A DNA stretch of 64,000 nt from Psychrobacillus sp. FSL K6-2836 (GCF_038003085.1 NZ_JBBOOM010000001.1:3038001-3102000), one strand, 5' to 3'. Positions 23,557 to 32,859 are shown, counted from the first letter of the stretch. Notes: generated by a model from the letters alone, not told the origin. Numbers and translations: made by a program.

Positions 23557-24984
23557 ATGAACTTTGAAACAGTTATTGGATTAGAAGTACACGTAGAGTT
23601 AAAAACTAATTCTAAAATCTTCTCATCAGCACCTAATCATTTCGGAGCTGAGCCAAACACAAATACAACAGTAATAGACCTAGGATACCCTGGCGTACTA
23701 CCTGTGTTAAATAAAAACGTAGTAGATTTCGCAATGCGTGCAGCACTTGCATTAAATATGGAAATCGAACAAAATACAAAATTTGATCGTAAAAACTATT
23801 TCTACCCAGATAATCCAAAAGCATATCAAATTTCACAATTTGATAAACCAATCGGTAAAAATGGTTGGGTTGAAATTGAAGTAAATGGTGAGAAAAAACG
23901 TATCGGTATTACTCGTCTTCATATGGAAGAAGATGCTGGGAAACTTTCCCATGCTGATGGTTATTCTTTAGTAGACTTTAACCGCCAAGGAACACCACTA
24001 GTAGAAATCGTTTCAGAACCAGATATCCGTACACCTGAGGAAGCTTACGCTTACTTAGAAAAAGTAAAATCTATTATCCAATATACAGACGTTTCAGACT
24101 GTAAAATGGAAGAAGGATCTTTACGCTGTGATGCGAATATTTCTATTCGTCCTTATGGTCAAGAAGAGTTTGGTACTAAAACAGAGTTGAAAAACTTAAA
24201 CTCGTTCAACTTCGTTCGTAGAGGTCTAGAGCACGAAGAGGTTCGCCAAGCCGAAGTATTATCTGCTGGAGGAATCATTGAACAAGAAACTCGTCGCTAT
24301 GATGAAAAAACTGGTAAAACGATTCTTATGCGTGTTAAAGAAGGTACGGATGATTATCGTTATTTCCCAGAGCCAGATTTAGTAGATCTAGTAATTGATG
24401 ATGCATGGTTAGAACGTGTGCGTGCTGAAATTCCTGAGCTACCAGATGCTCGTAAACAACGCTATATCGAAAAGCTAGGATTATCACCATACGATGCGCA
24501 TGTATTAACATTGTCTAAGGATATGGCTAACTTCTTTGAAGCAACTATTGCCGATGGTGCAGACGTAAAACTAGCTGCTAACTGGATGATGGGTGAGGTT
24601 TCTGCCTATCTAAACGCAGACCAAAAAGAATTGAAGGACATAGGTCTAACTCCTGCTAATCTTTCTGGAATGATTAAACTAATTACAGATGGTACTATTT
24701 CATCAAAAATCGCGAAAAAAGTATTCAAAGAACTTGCTGACAACGGCGGAGATGCTGCAGAAGTCGTGAAAGCTAAAGGCTTAGTACAAATTTCTGACGA
24801 AGGCGCTCTACGCGAAATCGTTACAGCAACACTTGATGCTAACCCACAATCTATCGAAGACTTCAAAAACGGGAAAGACCGCGCAATCGGCTTCCTAGTT
24901 GGACAAATCATGAAAGCAACAAAAGGCCAAGCAAATCCACCTCTTGTTAACAAAATCTTGAACGAAGAAATCGTTAAACGTTAA
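23557..24984 (+). CDS. gatB: Asp/Glu-tRNA amidotransferase subunit B (GatB)
   Basis: 475 residues; phosphorylates and amidates the mischarged aminoacyl-tRNA. The start is [15 protein letters not shown] at 23557, with GGGAGGG about 10 nt upstream inside gatA; the longer frame from 23494 is an upstream extension. Family motifs are [29 protein letters not shown] and the C-terminal YqeY/GatB tail domain (about residues 330-475). Confidence 0.97.
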   Translation: MNFETVIGLEVHVELKTNSKIFSSAPNHFGAEPNTNTTVIDLGYPGVLPVLNKNVVDFAMRAALALNMEIEQNTKFDRKNYFYPDNPKAYQISQFDKPIGKNGWVEIEVNGEKKRIGITRLHMEEDAGKLSHADGYSLVDFNRQGTPLVEIVSEPDIRTPEEAYAYLEKVKSIIQYTDVSDCKMEEGSLRCDANISIRPYGQEEFGTKTELKNLNSFNFVRRGLEHEEVRQAEVLSAGGIIEQETRRYDEKTGKTILMRVKEGTDDYRYFPEPDLVDLVIDDAWLERVRAEIPELPDARKQRYIEKLGLSPYDAHVLTLSKDMANFFEATIADGADVKLAANWMMGEVSAYLNADQKELKDIGLTPANLSGMIKLITDGTISSKIAKKVFKELADNGGDAAEVVKAKGLVQISDEGALREIVTATLDANPQSIEDFKNGKDRAIGFLVGQIMKATKGQANPPLVNKILNEEIVKR

Positions 24985-24990
24985 TACTAA

Positions 24991-25021
24991 AGGATGCCCG
25001 AGTGACTGGGGCATCCTTTTT
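24991..25021 (+). terminator. Terminator of gatCAB
   Basis: AGGATGCCC (24991-24999) / GGGCATCCT (25009-25017), 9-nt loop, then TTTTT. It ends just before the tandem-repeat region. Confidence 0.9.
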
Positions 25022-25053
25022 GTGTGTGTGCACTCTCGAATATGAGCGGTTAT

Positions 25054-25909
25054 CTCTCGTATAGAAAGGAAATTCATAGTGTCTCTCGTAAGTATGTGAA
25101 ACGCTCTCGGATGGCATGAGATTGCTCTAGTATAGGGTTGATTTACTCTCGTATAGAAAGGAAATTCATAGTGTCTCTCGTAAGTATGTGAAACTCTCTC
25201 GGATAGCATGAAATTGCTCTCGTATAGGGTTGATTCACTCTCGTATAGGGACGATTCACTCTCGTATAGAAAGGAAAATCATAGTGTCTCTCGTATGTAT
25301 GTGAAACGCTCTCGGAAAGCGTGAGTTTGCTCTCGTATAGGGTCGATTCACTCTCGTATAGAAAGGAAAATCATAGCGTCTCTCGTATGTATGTGAAACG
25401 CTCTCGGATAGCATGGGATTGCTCTCGTATAGGGTTGATTCACTCTCGTATAGAAAGGAAATTCATAGTGTCTCTCATAAGTATGTGAAATGCTCTCGGA
25501 TAGCGTGAGATTGCTCTCGTATAGGGTTGATTCGCTCTCGTATAGAAAGGAAAATCATAGTGTCTCTCGTATGTATGTGAAACGCTCTCGGATAGCATGA
25601 GATTGCTCTCTTATAGGGACGATTCACTCTCGTATAGGAAGAAAATTCATAGTGTCTCTCGTAAGTATGTGAAACTCGCTCGGAAAGCGTAAGATTGCTC
25701 TCGTATAGGGTCGATTCACTCTCGTATAGAAAGGAAATTCATAGTGTCTCTCGTATGTATGTGAAACGCTCTCGAATAGCATGAAATTGCTCTCGTATAG
25801 GGTTGATTCACTCTCGTATAGATAGGAAATTCATAGTGTCTCTCGTAAGTATGTGAAACGCTCTCGGATAGCGTGAGATTGCTCTCGTATAGGGTTGATT
25901 CGCTCTCGT
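25054..25909. repeat. Nine-unit 92-bp tandem array built of CTCTCG subunits
   Basis: Units start at 25054, 25146, 25259, 25351, 25443, 25535, 25627, 25719 and 25811, with a partial at 25903. Spacing is 92 bp, except one of 113 bp that carries one extra 21-bp subunit. Each unit consists of four diverged subunits of 29, 21, 21 and 21 bp, all opening with CTCTCG (usually CTCTCGTATAG or CTCTCGGATAG). Units differ by a few substitutions each, and the whole is non-coding. A degenerate CTCTCGAATATGAG copy stands at 25033. It lies between the gatB terminator and the S51-like gene; 25910-25995 holds the start region of that gene. Confidence 0.95.
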
Positions 25910-25995
25910 TATCTATATTCAAGTGATAGTATTTATTTCCAAGTATACTGATGCTATGATGAAAGCATATTTTATACGTATTGGGGGCAAGTGAA

Positions 25996-26625
25996 GTGGA
26001 TCTATGTTTTATTGGTGGAGGACATGTTTTAAAAGGTGAGTTGGATGAAGTATTCGAAGAATTGTCGAAGAGGATTAAACCAAATGCAAATATTGTAGTA
26101 GTTCCTTTTGCTACGGATGTTTCAAAATATGATAGCTGGATGCTAAGTCTTGAACAGGTTTTCGCTAACATTTCAAATGCGAAACTAGAATTATTGCATG
26201 AGGATCTTTCAAAAAGTGAAATGGTATCTATGATTAATGATAGTGATGTACTTTATTTAATAGGTGGGAGACCGGAAAAGTTACTTCAGTTAATCAAAGA
26301 AAAAGAACTAGTTTCGAGCATTAGAAATTATCCGGGGCTATTAATTGGCTATAGTGCAGGGGCACTGGCATTTTGCGAGGATTGTATTTTAACGAAAGAC
26401 GATGACTACCCAGAGTCCTTAGTGATAAAAGGTTTAGGTCTAGTAGACTTTAGCGTGGAAGTACATTATAACGTGGAATCAGACGATGAGTTAATGTCAC
26501 TTTCCACTGAACGTACTATTTATGCTCTCCCAGATGGAAGTGCCGTTTTTTATAAGGATGGTAATATACATAAAAAAGTAAATGCCGTAATTGCATTTCA
26601 AGAGAAGAAAAAATCAATAATATAA
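25996..26625 (+). CDS. Peptidase E (S51)-like protein
   Basis: About 209 residues. It resembles the class I glutamine-amidotransferase-fold serine peptidases of family S51: FIGGGH at the start, an LIGGRPEKL turn, and the nucleophile elbow IGYSAGALAF with Ser120. S51 enzymes cleave after N-terminal aspartate or act on cyanophycin-like substrates; the substrate here is unknown. GTG 25996 is chosen because GGGGG (25983-25987) lies 8 nt upstream; the longer frame begins at TTG 25981. It is monocistronic, with its own terminator. Confidence 0.8.
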   Translation: MDLCFIGGGHVLKGELDEVFEELSKRIKPNANIVVVPFATDVSKYDSWMLSLEQVFANISNAKLELLHEDLSKSEMVSMINDSDVLYLIGGRPEKLLQLIKEKELVSSIRNYPGLLIGYSAGALAFCEDCILTKDDDYPESLVIKGLGLVDFSVEVHYNVESDDELMSLSTERTIYALPDGSAVFYKDGNIHKKVNAVIAFQEKKKSII

Positions 26626-26629
26626 ATTT

Positions 26630-26654
26630 GGCTGTCTTGGTGACAGTCTTTTTT
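26630..26654 (+). terminator. Terminator of the S51-like gene
   Basis: GGCTGTC (26630-26636) / GACAGTC (26642-26648), loop TTGGT, then six T. Confidence 0.8.
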
Positions 26655-26663
26655 ATTGCAAAC

Positions 26664-26692
26664 TGAAACCACTATGGACTTTGCTTTGTCTA
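26664..26692 (+). promoter_or_regulatory. Putative ECF-type autoregulated promoter
   Basis: TGAAAC (26664-26669), 17 bp, TGTCTA (26687-26692) resembles the TGAAAC / CGTCTA promoters of Bacillus ECF sigma factors. It lies 26 nt before the sigma gene, so the factor probably reads its own promoter. Confidence 0.55.
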
Positions 26693-26718
26693 ACAGATAA
26701 CGGGGAGGGAGGGGTAGT

Positions 26719-27249
26719 TTGGAAAAGCATGAAAAGGACCATTTGTTAATAAAAGCAATGGATGAATACGGTCATTATCTCACGAGACTAGCCTACGCTT
26801 TTGTAAAGGATGAGGTAAGAGCAGAGGACATCGTCCAAGAAGTATTTATACGTTATTACGTAAATTTGGAAAACTTTGAAGGCCGTTCAAGTGTTAAAAC
26901 GTACTTATACCGTATCACTGTCAATGAGTGTCATAACTATTTTAAAAGCTGGGCTTATAGAAAACTGGAACTCTCCAATCTAGTGAATAATTTACTAACT
27001 AATAAACAAACGACTGAAGAAGAGATACTGCAAAAGGAACAAGCTGAATATGTTGCACTAAAAATAAATGAATTACCTATTAAATATAAAGAGGTATTAT
27101 GGCTTCATTATTTTGCAGAGCTATCAGTTCTTGAAATAGGAGAGGTTTTAAAGTGTTCACCAAACACTGTGAAAACAAGATTAGTGAGAGGTAGAAATGC
27201 GGCACGTCTAACATTAAAGGAGGAGATTGAACATGCGAGAAGACATTAA
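26719..27249 (+). CDS. ECF-family RNA polymerase sigma factor
   Basis: 176 residues. Region 2 (about 15-80) contains the core-binding helix DIVQEVFIRYYVN and the -10-binding SVKTYLYRITVNECHNYFK. Region 4 (about 115-170) contains ELPIKYKEVLWLHYFAELS and the helix-turn-helix EIGEVLKCSPNTVKTRLVRGR. It lacks regions 1 and 3, as ECF factors do. The start is TTG 26719 with a strong purine-rich GGAGGGAGGGG upstream. The partner gene overlaps its end by 17 nt, typical of a sigma/anti-sigma pair. The signal and regulon are unknown. Confidence 0.92.
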   Translation: MEKHEKDHLLIKAMDEYGHYLTRLAYAFVKDEVRAEDIVQEVFIRYYVNLENFEGRSSVKTYLYRITVNECHNYFKSWAYRKLELSNLVNNLLTNKQTTEEEILQKEQAEYVALKINELPIKYKEVLWLHYFAELSVLEIGEVLKCSPNTVKTRLVRGRNAARLTLKEEIEHARRH

Positions 27250-28363
27250 ACGTCATTTAGATGCGTCTATTCCGAGACATATTACGTTAACGGAAGCACA
27301 AAAAAGTAAAATTATGCTGGAAGCCCCTAATCGAATGAAACAGAAGAGATTCAAGCTGCCATCAATTCCTTTTATAGTTAGTGTAGCAATCATATCCCTT
27401 TCATTATTTTTAGTGATTCCGTATTTAAAGGCTGATTTTCAGCAGCTCTATGATGAGAATTTAGTGGATGTGACCATACCGTATGCTCCATACGATTCGT
27501 TAATAAGATCAATTTATGTGGATAATAGCGAAGAAATGATTTATACGGATTGGAATGGAATATATGCTTATTCGGTGGAGACAGGTACAAAAGAAATACT
27601 TGTTACCCCAAAGGAAGATGCGCGAATCCATCTATTTGATGTGAATGAGAATTGGCTAGCTTGGGAAGATATCACGACAAGTACATTAAATGTGCTAAAT
27701 CGAAATAGCAAGGAGGTTATGGAATTACCTAATATAACTATTGGAAATCTACAGCTTCAAGGTAGTACATTAATATTCATGGACATCGGGGTAAAAGATA
27801 GTTTTATTGGTTATAGAGCTATTGATTTATCAACCATGGAACAGCATGAAATCCATGAGTTAACTGGTAACGGTAGTAGAAGCAGTGCATCTGTTTACGA
27901 TAACTTACTAGTAGTTCCAGAGGAAGTAGAAACCGATGGTGAACAGCTCGTCAGATTTTACTTATATGACTATCGAAAAAATATTTTGATTGGTGAATAT
28001 GAAGTTCCTTATGAAATGGCAGCTTTTGTAACTCTTACAGACAATAAAATATTTGCCGAACTTATTAATGAGGATGAAAATTCGCGGTTAGGTTATATTG
28101 ATTTAGAGGATGGAAAATTGCATGAAATAAAGACTCCACTCTTTTCAGAGTATGCTGTGTATGAAGATTACGTAGCATTATCAGTTGTTGTTAAGGACAG
28201 CACTACGGTTAAATTATATCAAATAGAAGATAATGAGCTTAAAGAGGTCCCGGCATTCAAAAATATTAGCGAACGACTTGTACGACCTCGGTTTACGGAT
28301 GATGGTGTGCTAGTAGTAAACGGAGAAGGTACTGAGCGAACGATGTATTTGCAGGATCCATAA
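27233..28363 (+). CDS. Putative membrane-anchored anti-sigma factor with large extracytoplasmic domain
   Basis: 376 residues. About 45 cytoplasmic residues precede one membrane helix (IPFIVSVAIISLSLFLVIPYL, split around residues 47-67). Then comes a long outer domain rich in short beta-strands with repeated 'Y/W-ID-EDGK' style turns, suggesting a propeller-like fold. Position directly after, and overlapping, the sigma gene argues for an anti-sigma role, but no classical zinc-binding anti-sigma motif is visible, so this is inference. AAAGGAGGAG lies 7 nt before ATG 27233; the TTG at 27227 is too close. Confidence 0.7.
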   Translation: MREDIKRHLDASIPRHITLTEAQKSKIMLEAPNRMKQKRFKLPSIPFIVSVAIISLSLFLVIPYLKADFQQLYDENLVDVTIPYAPYDSLIRSIYVDNSEEMIYTDWNGIYAYSVETGTKEILVTPKEDARIHLFDVNENWLAWEDITTSTLNVLNRNSKEVMELPNITIGNLQLQGSTLIFMDIGVKDSFIGYRAIDLSTMEQHEIHELTGNGSRSSASVYDNLLVVPEEVETDGEQLVRFYLYDYRKNILIGEYEVPYEMAAFVTLTDNKIFAELINEDENSRLGYIDLEDGKLHEIKTPLFSEYAVYEDYVALSVVVKDSTTVKLYQIEDNELKEVPAFKNISERLVRPRFTDDGVLVVNGEGTERTMYLQDP

Positions 28364-28445
28364 TATAATTTGAAAAATCACGAGTCTAGCTTGTTTGAAT
28401 AAGAATTGAAAACGAAGTATACTTAGAAAAAAGGGGGCTACTCAC

Positions 28446-29009
28446 TTGTCTACAGAACAACAGTATTTTGAAAATGCAAAACCACTACCTCACTATATGG
28501 ATGATATGACTACGAAAAAAGAAGAGTCATTCAGCATCTACAATAAATTCGATGTACCTGCAGATGATGAATTCATTCAAGTATTAAAGGAAAAAACACC
28601 ACATATACTAGTTATTACAGAGGACTGGTGTGGGGATGCAATGATGAACAACGCCATTTTACGTAAAATTGCAGAGGCGGCAAATGTAGAAGTACGGGCT
28701 GTTTATCGCGATGAAAACCTGGATTTAATTGATCAGTATTTAACAAATGGCGGACGTTCGATTCCAGTTTATTTGTTGTTGGATAAAGACGGTGAAGTGA
28801 TTTCTAAATGGGGTCCACGCGCAGAAAAAGTTCAACAGTTCGTAATGGATGGTAGAGCAAAATTCCCTGCAAAAGAAGATCCTTCGTTTGAGGAAATACA
28901 AAAAGACTTTTATGCACAAATGTCCAATGAGTTTGTTAGCAATCAAGAATTTCACTTAGCTGTATATGAAGACATCCGTAATACTTGGTTACAAGCACTT
29001 CAAAAATAA
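28446..29009 (+). CDS. Thioredoxin-fold protein with single-cysteine WCGD motif
   Basis: 187 residues. The centre resembles thioredoxin (VITEDWCGDAMMNNAILRKI, with SIPVYLLLD as the cis-Pro loop), but the active site is WCGD with one cysteine rather than CxxC. So a disulfide-exchange role like thioredoxin is unlikely; a bacillithiol-linked or structural role is possible. The family occurs in Bacillales as 'thioredoxin family protein'. Start TTG 28446 follows AAGGGGG by 8 nt. It appears monocistronic. Confidence 0.8.
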   Translation: MSTEQQYFENAKPLPHYMDDMTTKKEESFSIYNKFDVPADDEFIQVLKEKTPHILVITEDWCGDAMMNNAILRKIAEAANVEVRAVYRDENLDLIDQYLTNGGRSIPVYLLLDKDGEVISKWGPRAEKVQQFVMDGRAKFPAKEDPSFEEIQKDFYAQMSNEFVSNQEFHLAVYEDIRNTWLQALQK

Positions 29010-29135
29010 AATATTTTAAACAAACTTTTAATGGAGTCGGCAGAAGTCGACTCTTTTAATAGTGGCATGAAACTTTTTGTGATGTGATGAAGTCTATATG
29101 ACAAGAAAGTATTGTGAAGCAGAAAGGAAATAAGT

Positions 29136-30047
29136 ATGAAACGTGCAAGAATTATCTATAACCCAACTTCCGGAAGAGAGTTATTTAAAAAAAATCTGCC
29201 AGAGGTTTTGGAAAGCTTAGAAATCGCTGGTTATGAAACGTCATGTCATGCGACCACAGCTGAAGGAGATGCCATAGAGGCAGCGAAGAAGGCAGTAGAA
29301 AATGGCTTTGATATCATTATTGCATCTGGAGGAGATGGAACGCTTAACGAGGTAGTTGCAGGTGTAAGTGAATTTGAGAAACGTCCAAAAATTGGACTGA
29401 TTCCAATGGGCACGACGAATGACTTTGCAAGAGCTGTTCATATTCCAAGAGACATTAAAAAAGCCGTAGAGATTATTGTTAAAGGGGACACAATCCCAGT
29501 TGACGTGGGCTTGGTTAATGATCGCTATTTTATCAATATTGCAGGTGGCGGTCGAATTACGGAGCTTACTTATGAAGTGCCAAGCAAGCTTAAAACGATG
29601 CTTGGGCAGCTTGCCTATTATTTAAAAGGTATCGAGATGCTTCCATCGATTAATGCAACAAAGGTAAGAATTGAATATGATGGAGAAGTATTTGATGACG
29701 AAGCTATGATGTTCTTAGTAGGTTTAACGAATTCAGTTGGTGGATTTGAAAAGCTTGCTCCGAGTTCAAGTATTAACGACGGATTATTTTCTCTATTGAT
29801 ATTGAAAAAATTGAACATTGCCGAGTTTATTCGTGTGGCGTCTTTAGCATTACGCGGAGAGCATTTGACTGATCCACATGTTATTCATAAAAAAGCGAAA
29901 CATATTAAAGTAACGTCTGATGATAAAGTTCTTCTTAACTTAGATGGCGAATATGGCGGGACTATCCCAGCAACATTCCAAAATTTATATAGACATATAG
30001 AGGTCTTTGTTCCAATCGATGAAATTAGAGAAGAAGACAGACCGTAA
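29136..30047 (+). CDS. dgkB: Diacylglycerol kinase DgkB
   Basis: 303 residues, the soluble DagK/YerQ-type lipid kinase that recycles diacylglycerol from lipoteichoic acid synthesis back to phosphatidic acid. ATP-binding GGDGTLNEV is at about 65-73, GLIPMGTTNDFARA follows near 94, and the C-terminal LNLDGE segment is present. In B. subtilis it lies between gatB and the rlmCD homologue. That order is preserved here, although other genes have been inserted on both sides. Confidence 0.95.
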   Translation: MKRARIIYNPTSGRELFKKNLPEVLESLEIAGYETSCHATTAEGDAIEAAKKAVENGFDIIIASGGDGTLNEVVAGVSEFEKRPKIGLIPMGTTNDFARAVHIPRDIKKAVEIIVKGDTIPVDVGLVNDRYFINIAGGGRITELTYEVPSKLKTMLGQLAYYLKGIEMLPSINATKVRIEYDGEVFDDEAMMFLVGLTNSVGGFEKLAPSSSINDGLFSLLILKKLNIAEFIRVASLALRGEHLTDPHVIHKKAKHIKVTSDDKVLLNLDGEYGGTIPATFQNLYRHIEVFVPIDEIREEDRP

Positions 30048-30049
30048 GT

Positions 30050-30084
30050 AAAAAGCTCAACATTTTAGATGTTGAGCTTTTTTT
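30050..30084 (+). terminator. Terminator of dgkB
   Basis: A 14-bp stem AAAAAGCTCAACAT (30050-30063) / 30069-30082 with loop TTTAG; the T run is part of the stem and its continuation. It can work on both strands. Confidence 0.88.
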
Positions 30085-30196
30085 ATATGCACTTTGTCTA
30101 CGAAAATCTCTACTATCATAATTTTGTATTACCTTCATAATAATAAAGTTCAATAATTTTAATTTTGGGTATCATATAGATAAAGGAGTGGAGCAC

Positions 30197-30292
30197 ATGT
30201 ATAAGAAACAGGAAAAGTATTTAATGTGGCTTGCTTTTGTTGTGGCGGGGATCATGATGCTATCAATTGCGGGGAGAATATTTGGGAATTAA
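30197..30292 (+). CDS. Small single-helix membrane peptide upstream of cydA
   Basis: 31 residues starting MYKKQEKYL, followed by one hydrophobic helix (about residues 10-27, with LAFVVAGIMMLSIAG) and ending RIFGN. AAAGGAGTGG gives a good ribosome binding site 6-8 nt before the ATG. It lies 12 nt before cydA, in the same orientation, so it is probably co-transcribed. It is not CydS, which is separately encoded after cydB. A role as an extra oxidase subunit or assembly peptide is inference. Confidence 0.6.
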   Translation: MYKKQEKYLMWLAFVVAGIMMLSIAGRIFGN

Positions 30293-30304
30293 AAAGGGGG
30301 AAGA

Positions 30305-31651
30305 ATGGTGAATGAAGAATCCGTATTTTTTAGTCGCGTACTAACCGAATTGACCTTATCGTTTCATATTATTTACGCAACTATTGGTGTTGGCGTTCCT
30401 TTAATGATTATGATTGCCCAGTGGGTAGGTATTAAAAAGAATGATGAACATTACATATTACTAGCACGTAGATGGGCAAGAGGATTCGTAATTACTGTAG
30501 CGGTTGGTGTAGTGACTGGGACAGCGATTGGTATGCAACTTTCTTTACTCTGGCCGAACTTTATGGAACTAGCGGGAAATATTATTGCCCTTCCTCTATT
30601 TATGGAGACATTTGCTTTCTTTTTTGAAGCTATTTTCCTAGGTATTTATTTGTATACATGGGATCGATTTGAAAATCAAAAAAAACATCTCCTATTACTT
30701 ATTCCAGTGGCCATTGGAGCATCATTTTCCGCCGTTTTTATCACGATTGTAAATGCGTTTATGAATGCACCTCAAGGGTTTGATGTAGTTAATGGGGAGT
30801 TAGTGAATATTAGCCCGCTACTAGCAATGTTCAATCCTGCCATGCCTACAAAGGTGGCACATGTAGTAGTGACAGCGTATATGACCTCCGCATTTGTGTT
30901 AGCTGCAATTGCCGCATTCCGTTTATTAAAAGGCTCTAATCATATTTATCATAAAAAAGCATTATTCCTTACTATGAAAGTTGGACTAATATTCTCTATT
31001 GCGACTGCCATTATTGGAGATTTCTCTGGAAAATATTTGGCGGAATATCAGCCTGAAAAACTGGCGGCTGCTGAATGGCATTTTGAAACAGAGGAAAATG
31101 CACCACTTATTTTATATGGAATTTTAGATGATGGAGAAGTGAAATATGCGTTAGAAATACCATTTGCTTTAAGTATTCTAGCCCATTTCAATCCGACGGC
31201 AGAGGTAATTGGTTTAGATCAGTTTCCAGAGGATGAAACACCGCCGTTATATATTCACTATTTGTTTGATATCATGGTGACGATTGGTATGTCTATGGTA
31301 GTGCTTTCGGGATTATACTGGCTTGGTAAAAAGTTAAAATGGTCCTTTGTTGACGCTAGATGGTATCAATGGCTCATTGTATTAGGTGGACCTGCATCCG
31401 TTTTAGCGATTGAAGCAGGATGGTGGCTTGCAGAAGTCGGAAGACAGCCATGGATATTAAGGGGCATAATGCGGGTTGAAGATGCCGCTACGTCCAGTCC
31501 TCATGTGGATGTAATGTTAATCCTTTTTGCAGGTCTATACCTGGTCCTTGGTGTCGGAAGTATCGTGGTTTTAAGTCGCATGTTTAGAAAAAATCCAGTG
31601 GAACAGGAAATAGAAGATCGACATGCTGAAAAGGGCGGTGATATTTTATGA
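30305..31651 (+). CDS. cydA: Cytochrome bd ubiquinol/menaquinol oxidase subunit I
   Basis: 448 residues, nine predicted membrane helices. It carries the haems and quinol site of a terminal oxidase that reduces oxygen to water. The haem ligand histidine is in SFHIIYATIGVG near residue 21, the conserved glutamate-rich helix is ETFAFFFEAIFLG, and GRQPW is near 379. The loop between helices VI and VII is short, i.e. the short Q-loop type (YthA/Geobacillus CydA). Start ATG 30305 or GTG 30308; AAGGGGG spacing slightly favours the latter. It overlaps cydB by 4 nt. Confidence 0.93.
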   Translation: MVNEESVFFSRVLTELTLSFHIIYATIGVGVPLMIMIAQWVGIKKNDEHYILLARRWARGFVITVAVGVVTGTAIGMQLSLLWPNFMELAGNIIALPLFMETFAFFFEAIFLGIYLYTWDRFENQKKHLLLLIPVAIGASFSAVFITIVNAFMNAPQGFDVVNGELVNISPLLAMFNPAMPTKVAHVVVTAYMTSAFVLAAIAAFRLLKGSNHIYHKKALFLTMKVGLIFSIATAIIGDFSGKYLAEYQPEKLAAAEWHFETEENAPLILYGILDDGEVKYALEIPFALSILAHFNPTAEVIGLDQFPEDETPPLYIHYLFDIMVTIGMSMVVLSGLYWLGKKLKWSFVDARWYQWLIVLGGPASVLAIEAGWWLAEVGRQPWILRGIMRVEDAATSSPHVDVMLILFAGLYLVLGVGSIVVLSRMFRKNPVEQEIEDRHAEKGGDIL

Positions 31652-32676
31652 CATTAGAAATCATCGGAATTTTTGTATTGTGGACGTTTCTCTTTGGCTA
31701 CTTGATCGTAGCATCCATTGACTTTGGCGCCGGTTTTTTTAACGCTTACAGTTTGCTAACTGGAAAGCAACGAATACTAACGAATATTATACAACGTTAT
31801 TTGTCGCCGGTTTGGGAAGTAACGAATGTGTTTCTTGTATTTTTCTTTGTGGGTATTATCGGATTTTTCCCGAAGACCGCTTTTTATTATGGTACGACCT
31901 TGCTAGTACCCGCTAGCATCGCATTAATATTACTTGCAATCCGTGGTTCTTACTATGCGTTTGAAACGTATGGCTCTAGAGGACATAAGGGCTATTCATT
32001 TATGTACGGTCTTGCTGGTCTATTTATACCGGCGGCTCTGTCTATCGTACTGACCATTTCAGAGGGCGGTTTTGTCCATATGATCAATGAATCACCAACC
32101 CTCGATTATGAGGCTCTATTTACAAGCCCACTCACATGGGCGATCGTTGTGTTAAGTCTTACTTCAGTTCTGTACATTTCATCCGTATTCCTAACCTGGT
32201 ATGCAGATAAAGCTAGAGATTTAGACGCAACAAGGCTGATGAGAAAGTATGCGCTCATTTGGGCACTTCCGACCATCATAACAGCAGGTGGGATTATGGT
32301 GGAGCTGCGTTCACATAATCCGGAGCATTATGAAAACATGCTCGATATTTGGTGGGCATTTGCACTATCACTATTGCTCTTTATCGGAACAGTATGGTTA
32401 CTTTGGTCAAAACGAAACTACGGTTTGGCATTTGTGTTACTAGGAGGACAATTTCTAATAGCATTCTTCGCTTACGGATTTGCGCATCGTCCATATTTAC
32501 TGTATCCACACTTAACGATATACGACAGTTTTACAAATGAAGCGATGGCTATTGCTCTAATTGTTGCTTTTATAGCTGGGCTTGCTCTGTTAATCCCGTC
32601 ACTGTATTTATTACTAAGGTTATTTTTATTCAATAAAGACTATGTACGTGGAAAAAAGGAAGATAATCATGCATAA
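31648..32676 (+). CDS. cydB: Cytochrome bd oxidase subunit II
   Basis: 342 residues, hydrophobic with about eight or nine helices; the pseudo-symmetric partner of CydA. The N-terminal FLFGYLIVASIDFGAGFF is typical of subunit II (F-D-x-G-x-G helix), and APVWEVTNVFLV-like SPVWEVTNVFLVFFF follows. ATGA overlap with cydA implies coupled translation. It is followed by cydS after 12 nt. Confidence 0.93.
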   Translation: MTLEIIGIFVLWTFLFGYLIVASIDFGAGFFNAYSLLTGKQRILTNIIQRYLSPVWEVTNVFLVFFFVGIIGFFPKTAFYYGTTLLVPASIALILLAIRGSYYAFETYGSRGHKGYSFMYGLAGLFIPAALSIVLTISEGGFVHMINESPTLDYEALFTSPLTWAIVVLSLTSVLYISSVFLTWYADKARDLDATRLMRKYALIWALPTIITAGGIMVELRSHNPEHYENMLDIWWAFALSLLLFIGTVWLLWSKRNYGLAFVLLGGQFLIAFFAYGFAHRPYLLYPHLTIYDSFTNEAMAIALIVAFIAGLALLIPSLYLLLRLFLFNKDYVRGKKEDNHA

Positions 32677-32688
32677 GGAGGAGCTAAT

Positions 32689-32793
32689 ATGACAGAGTTT
32701 ATGATATTTTATGCACCATTCATCGTATTGATTGGCTCCATTATCGTAGCCTTTTGGGCTGCTTCTAAAGACGGGGCAGTGAAGGACGAATAA
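32689..32793 (+). CDS. cydS: Cytochrome bd small subunit CydS
   Basis: 34 residues, too short for usual gene finding. One membrane helix with the sequence start MTEFMIFYAPFIVLIGS, then AFWAASKD. It resembles the 33-residue CydS of Geobacillus bd oxidase, which has the same 'F-x-I-x-YAP' opening and 'AAFW' segment and covers a haem in the complex. AAGGAGGAG stands 7 nt before the ATG, and it follows cydB by 12 nt with the operon terminator 7 nt after. Assignment rests on recalled family sequence and position. Confidence 0.85.
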   Translation: MTEFMIFYAPFIVLIGSIIVAFWAASKDGAVKDE

Positions 32794-32800
32794 TGCTTGC

Positions 32801-32831
32801 GACCTCAATCAAGTAGATTGGGGTCATTTTT
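32801..32831 (+). terminator. Terminator of the cyd operon
   Basis: GACCTCAATC (32801-32810) / GATTGGGGTC (32816-32825), loop AAGTA, then ATTTTTA. Confidence 0.85.
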
Positions 32832-32859
32832 ATGTTATCAGTCAGAGACCTAAGATTGG

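Noticed and set aside
25054..25909. CRISPR array
   Set aside because: The units are continuous repeats without unique spacers, subunit lengths are 21 or 29 bp, and no cas genes are near.
24895..26171. Minus-strand reading frames of 104 and 151 codons over the repeat array
   Set aside because: They merely translate the tandem repeat (recurrent SVSHTYERHYEFP-like peptides) and overlap gatB and the S51-like gene; no ribosome binding site supports them.
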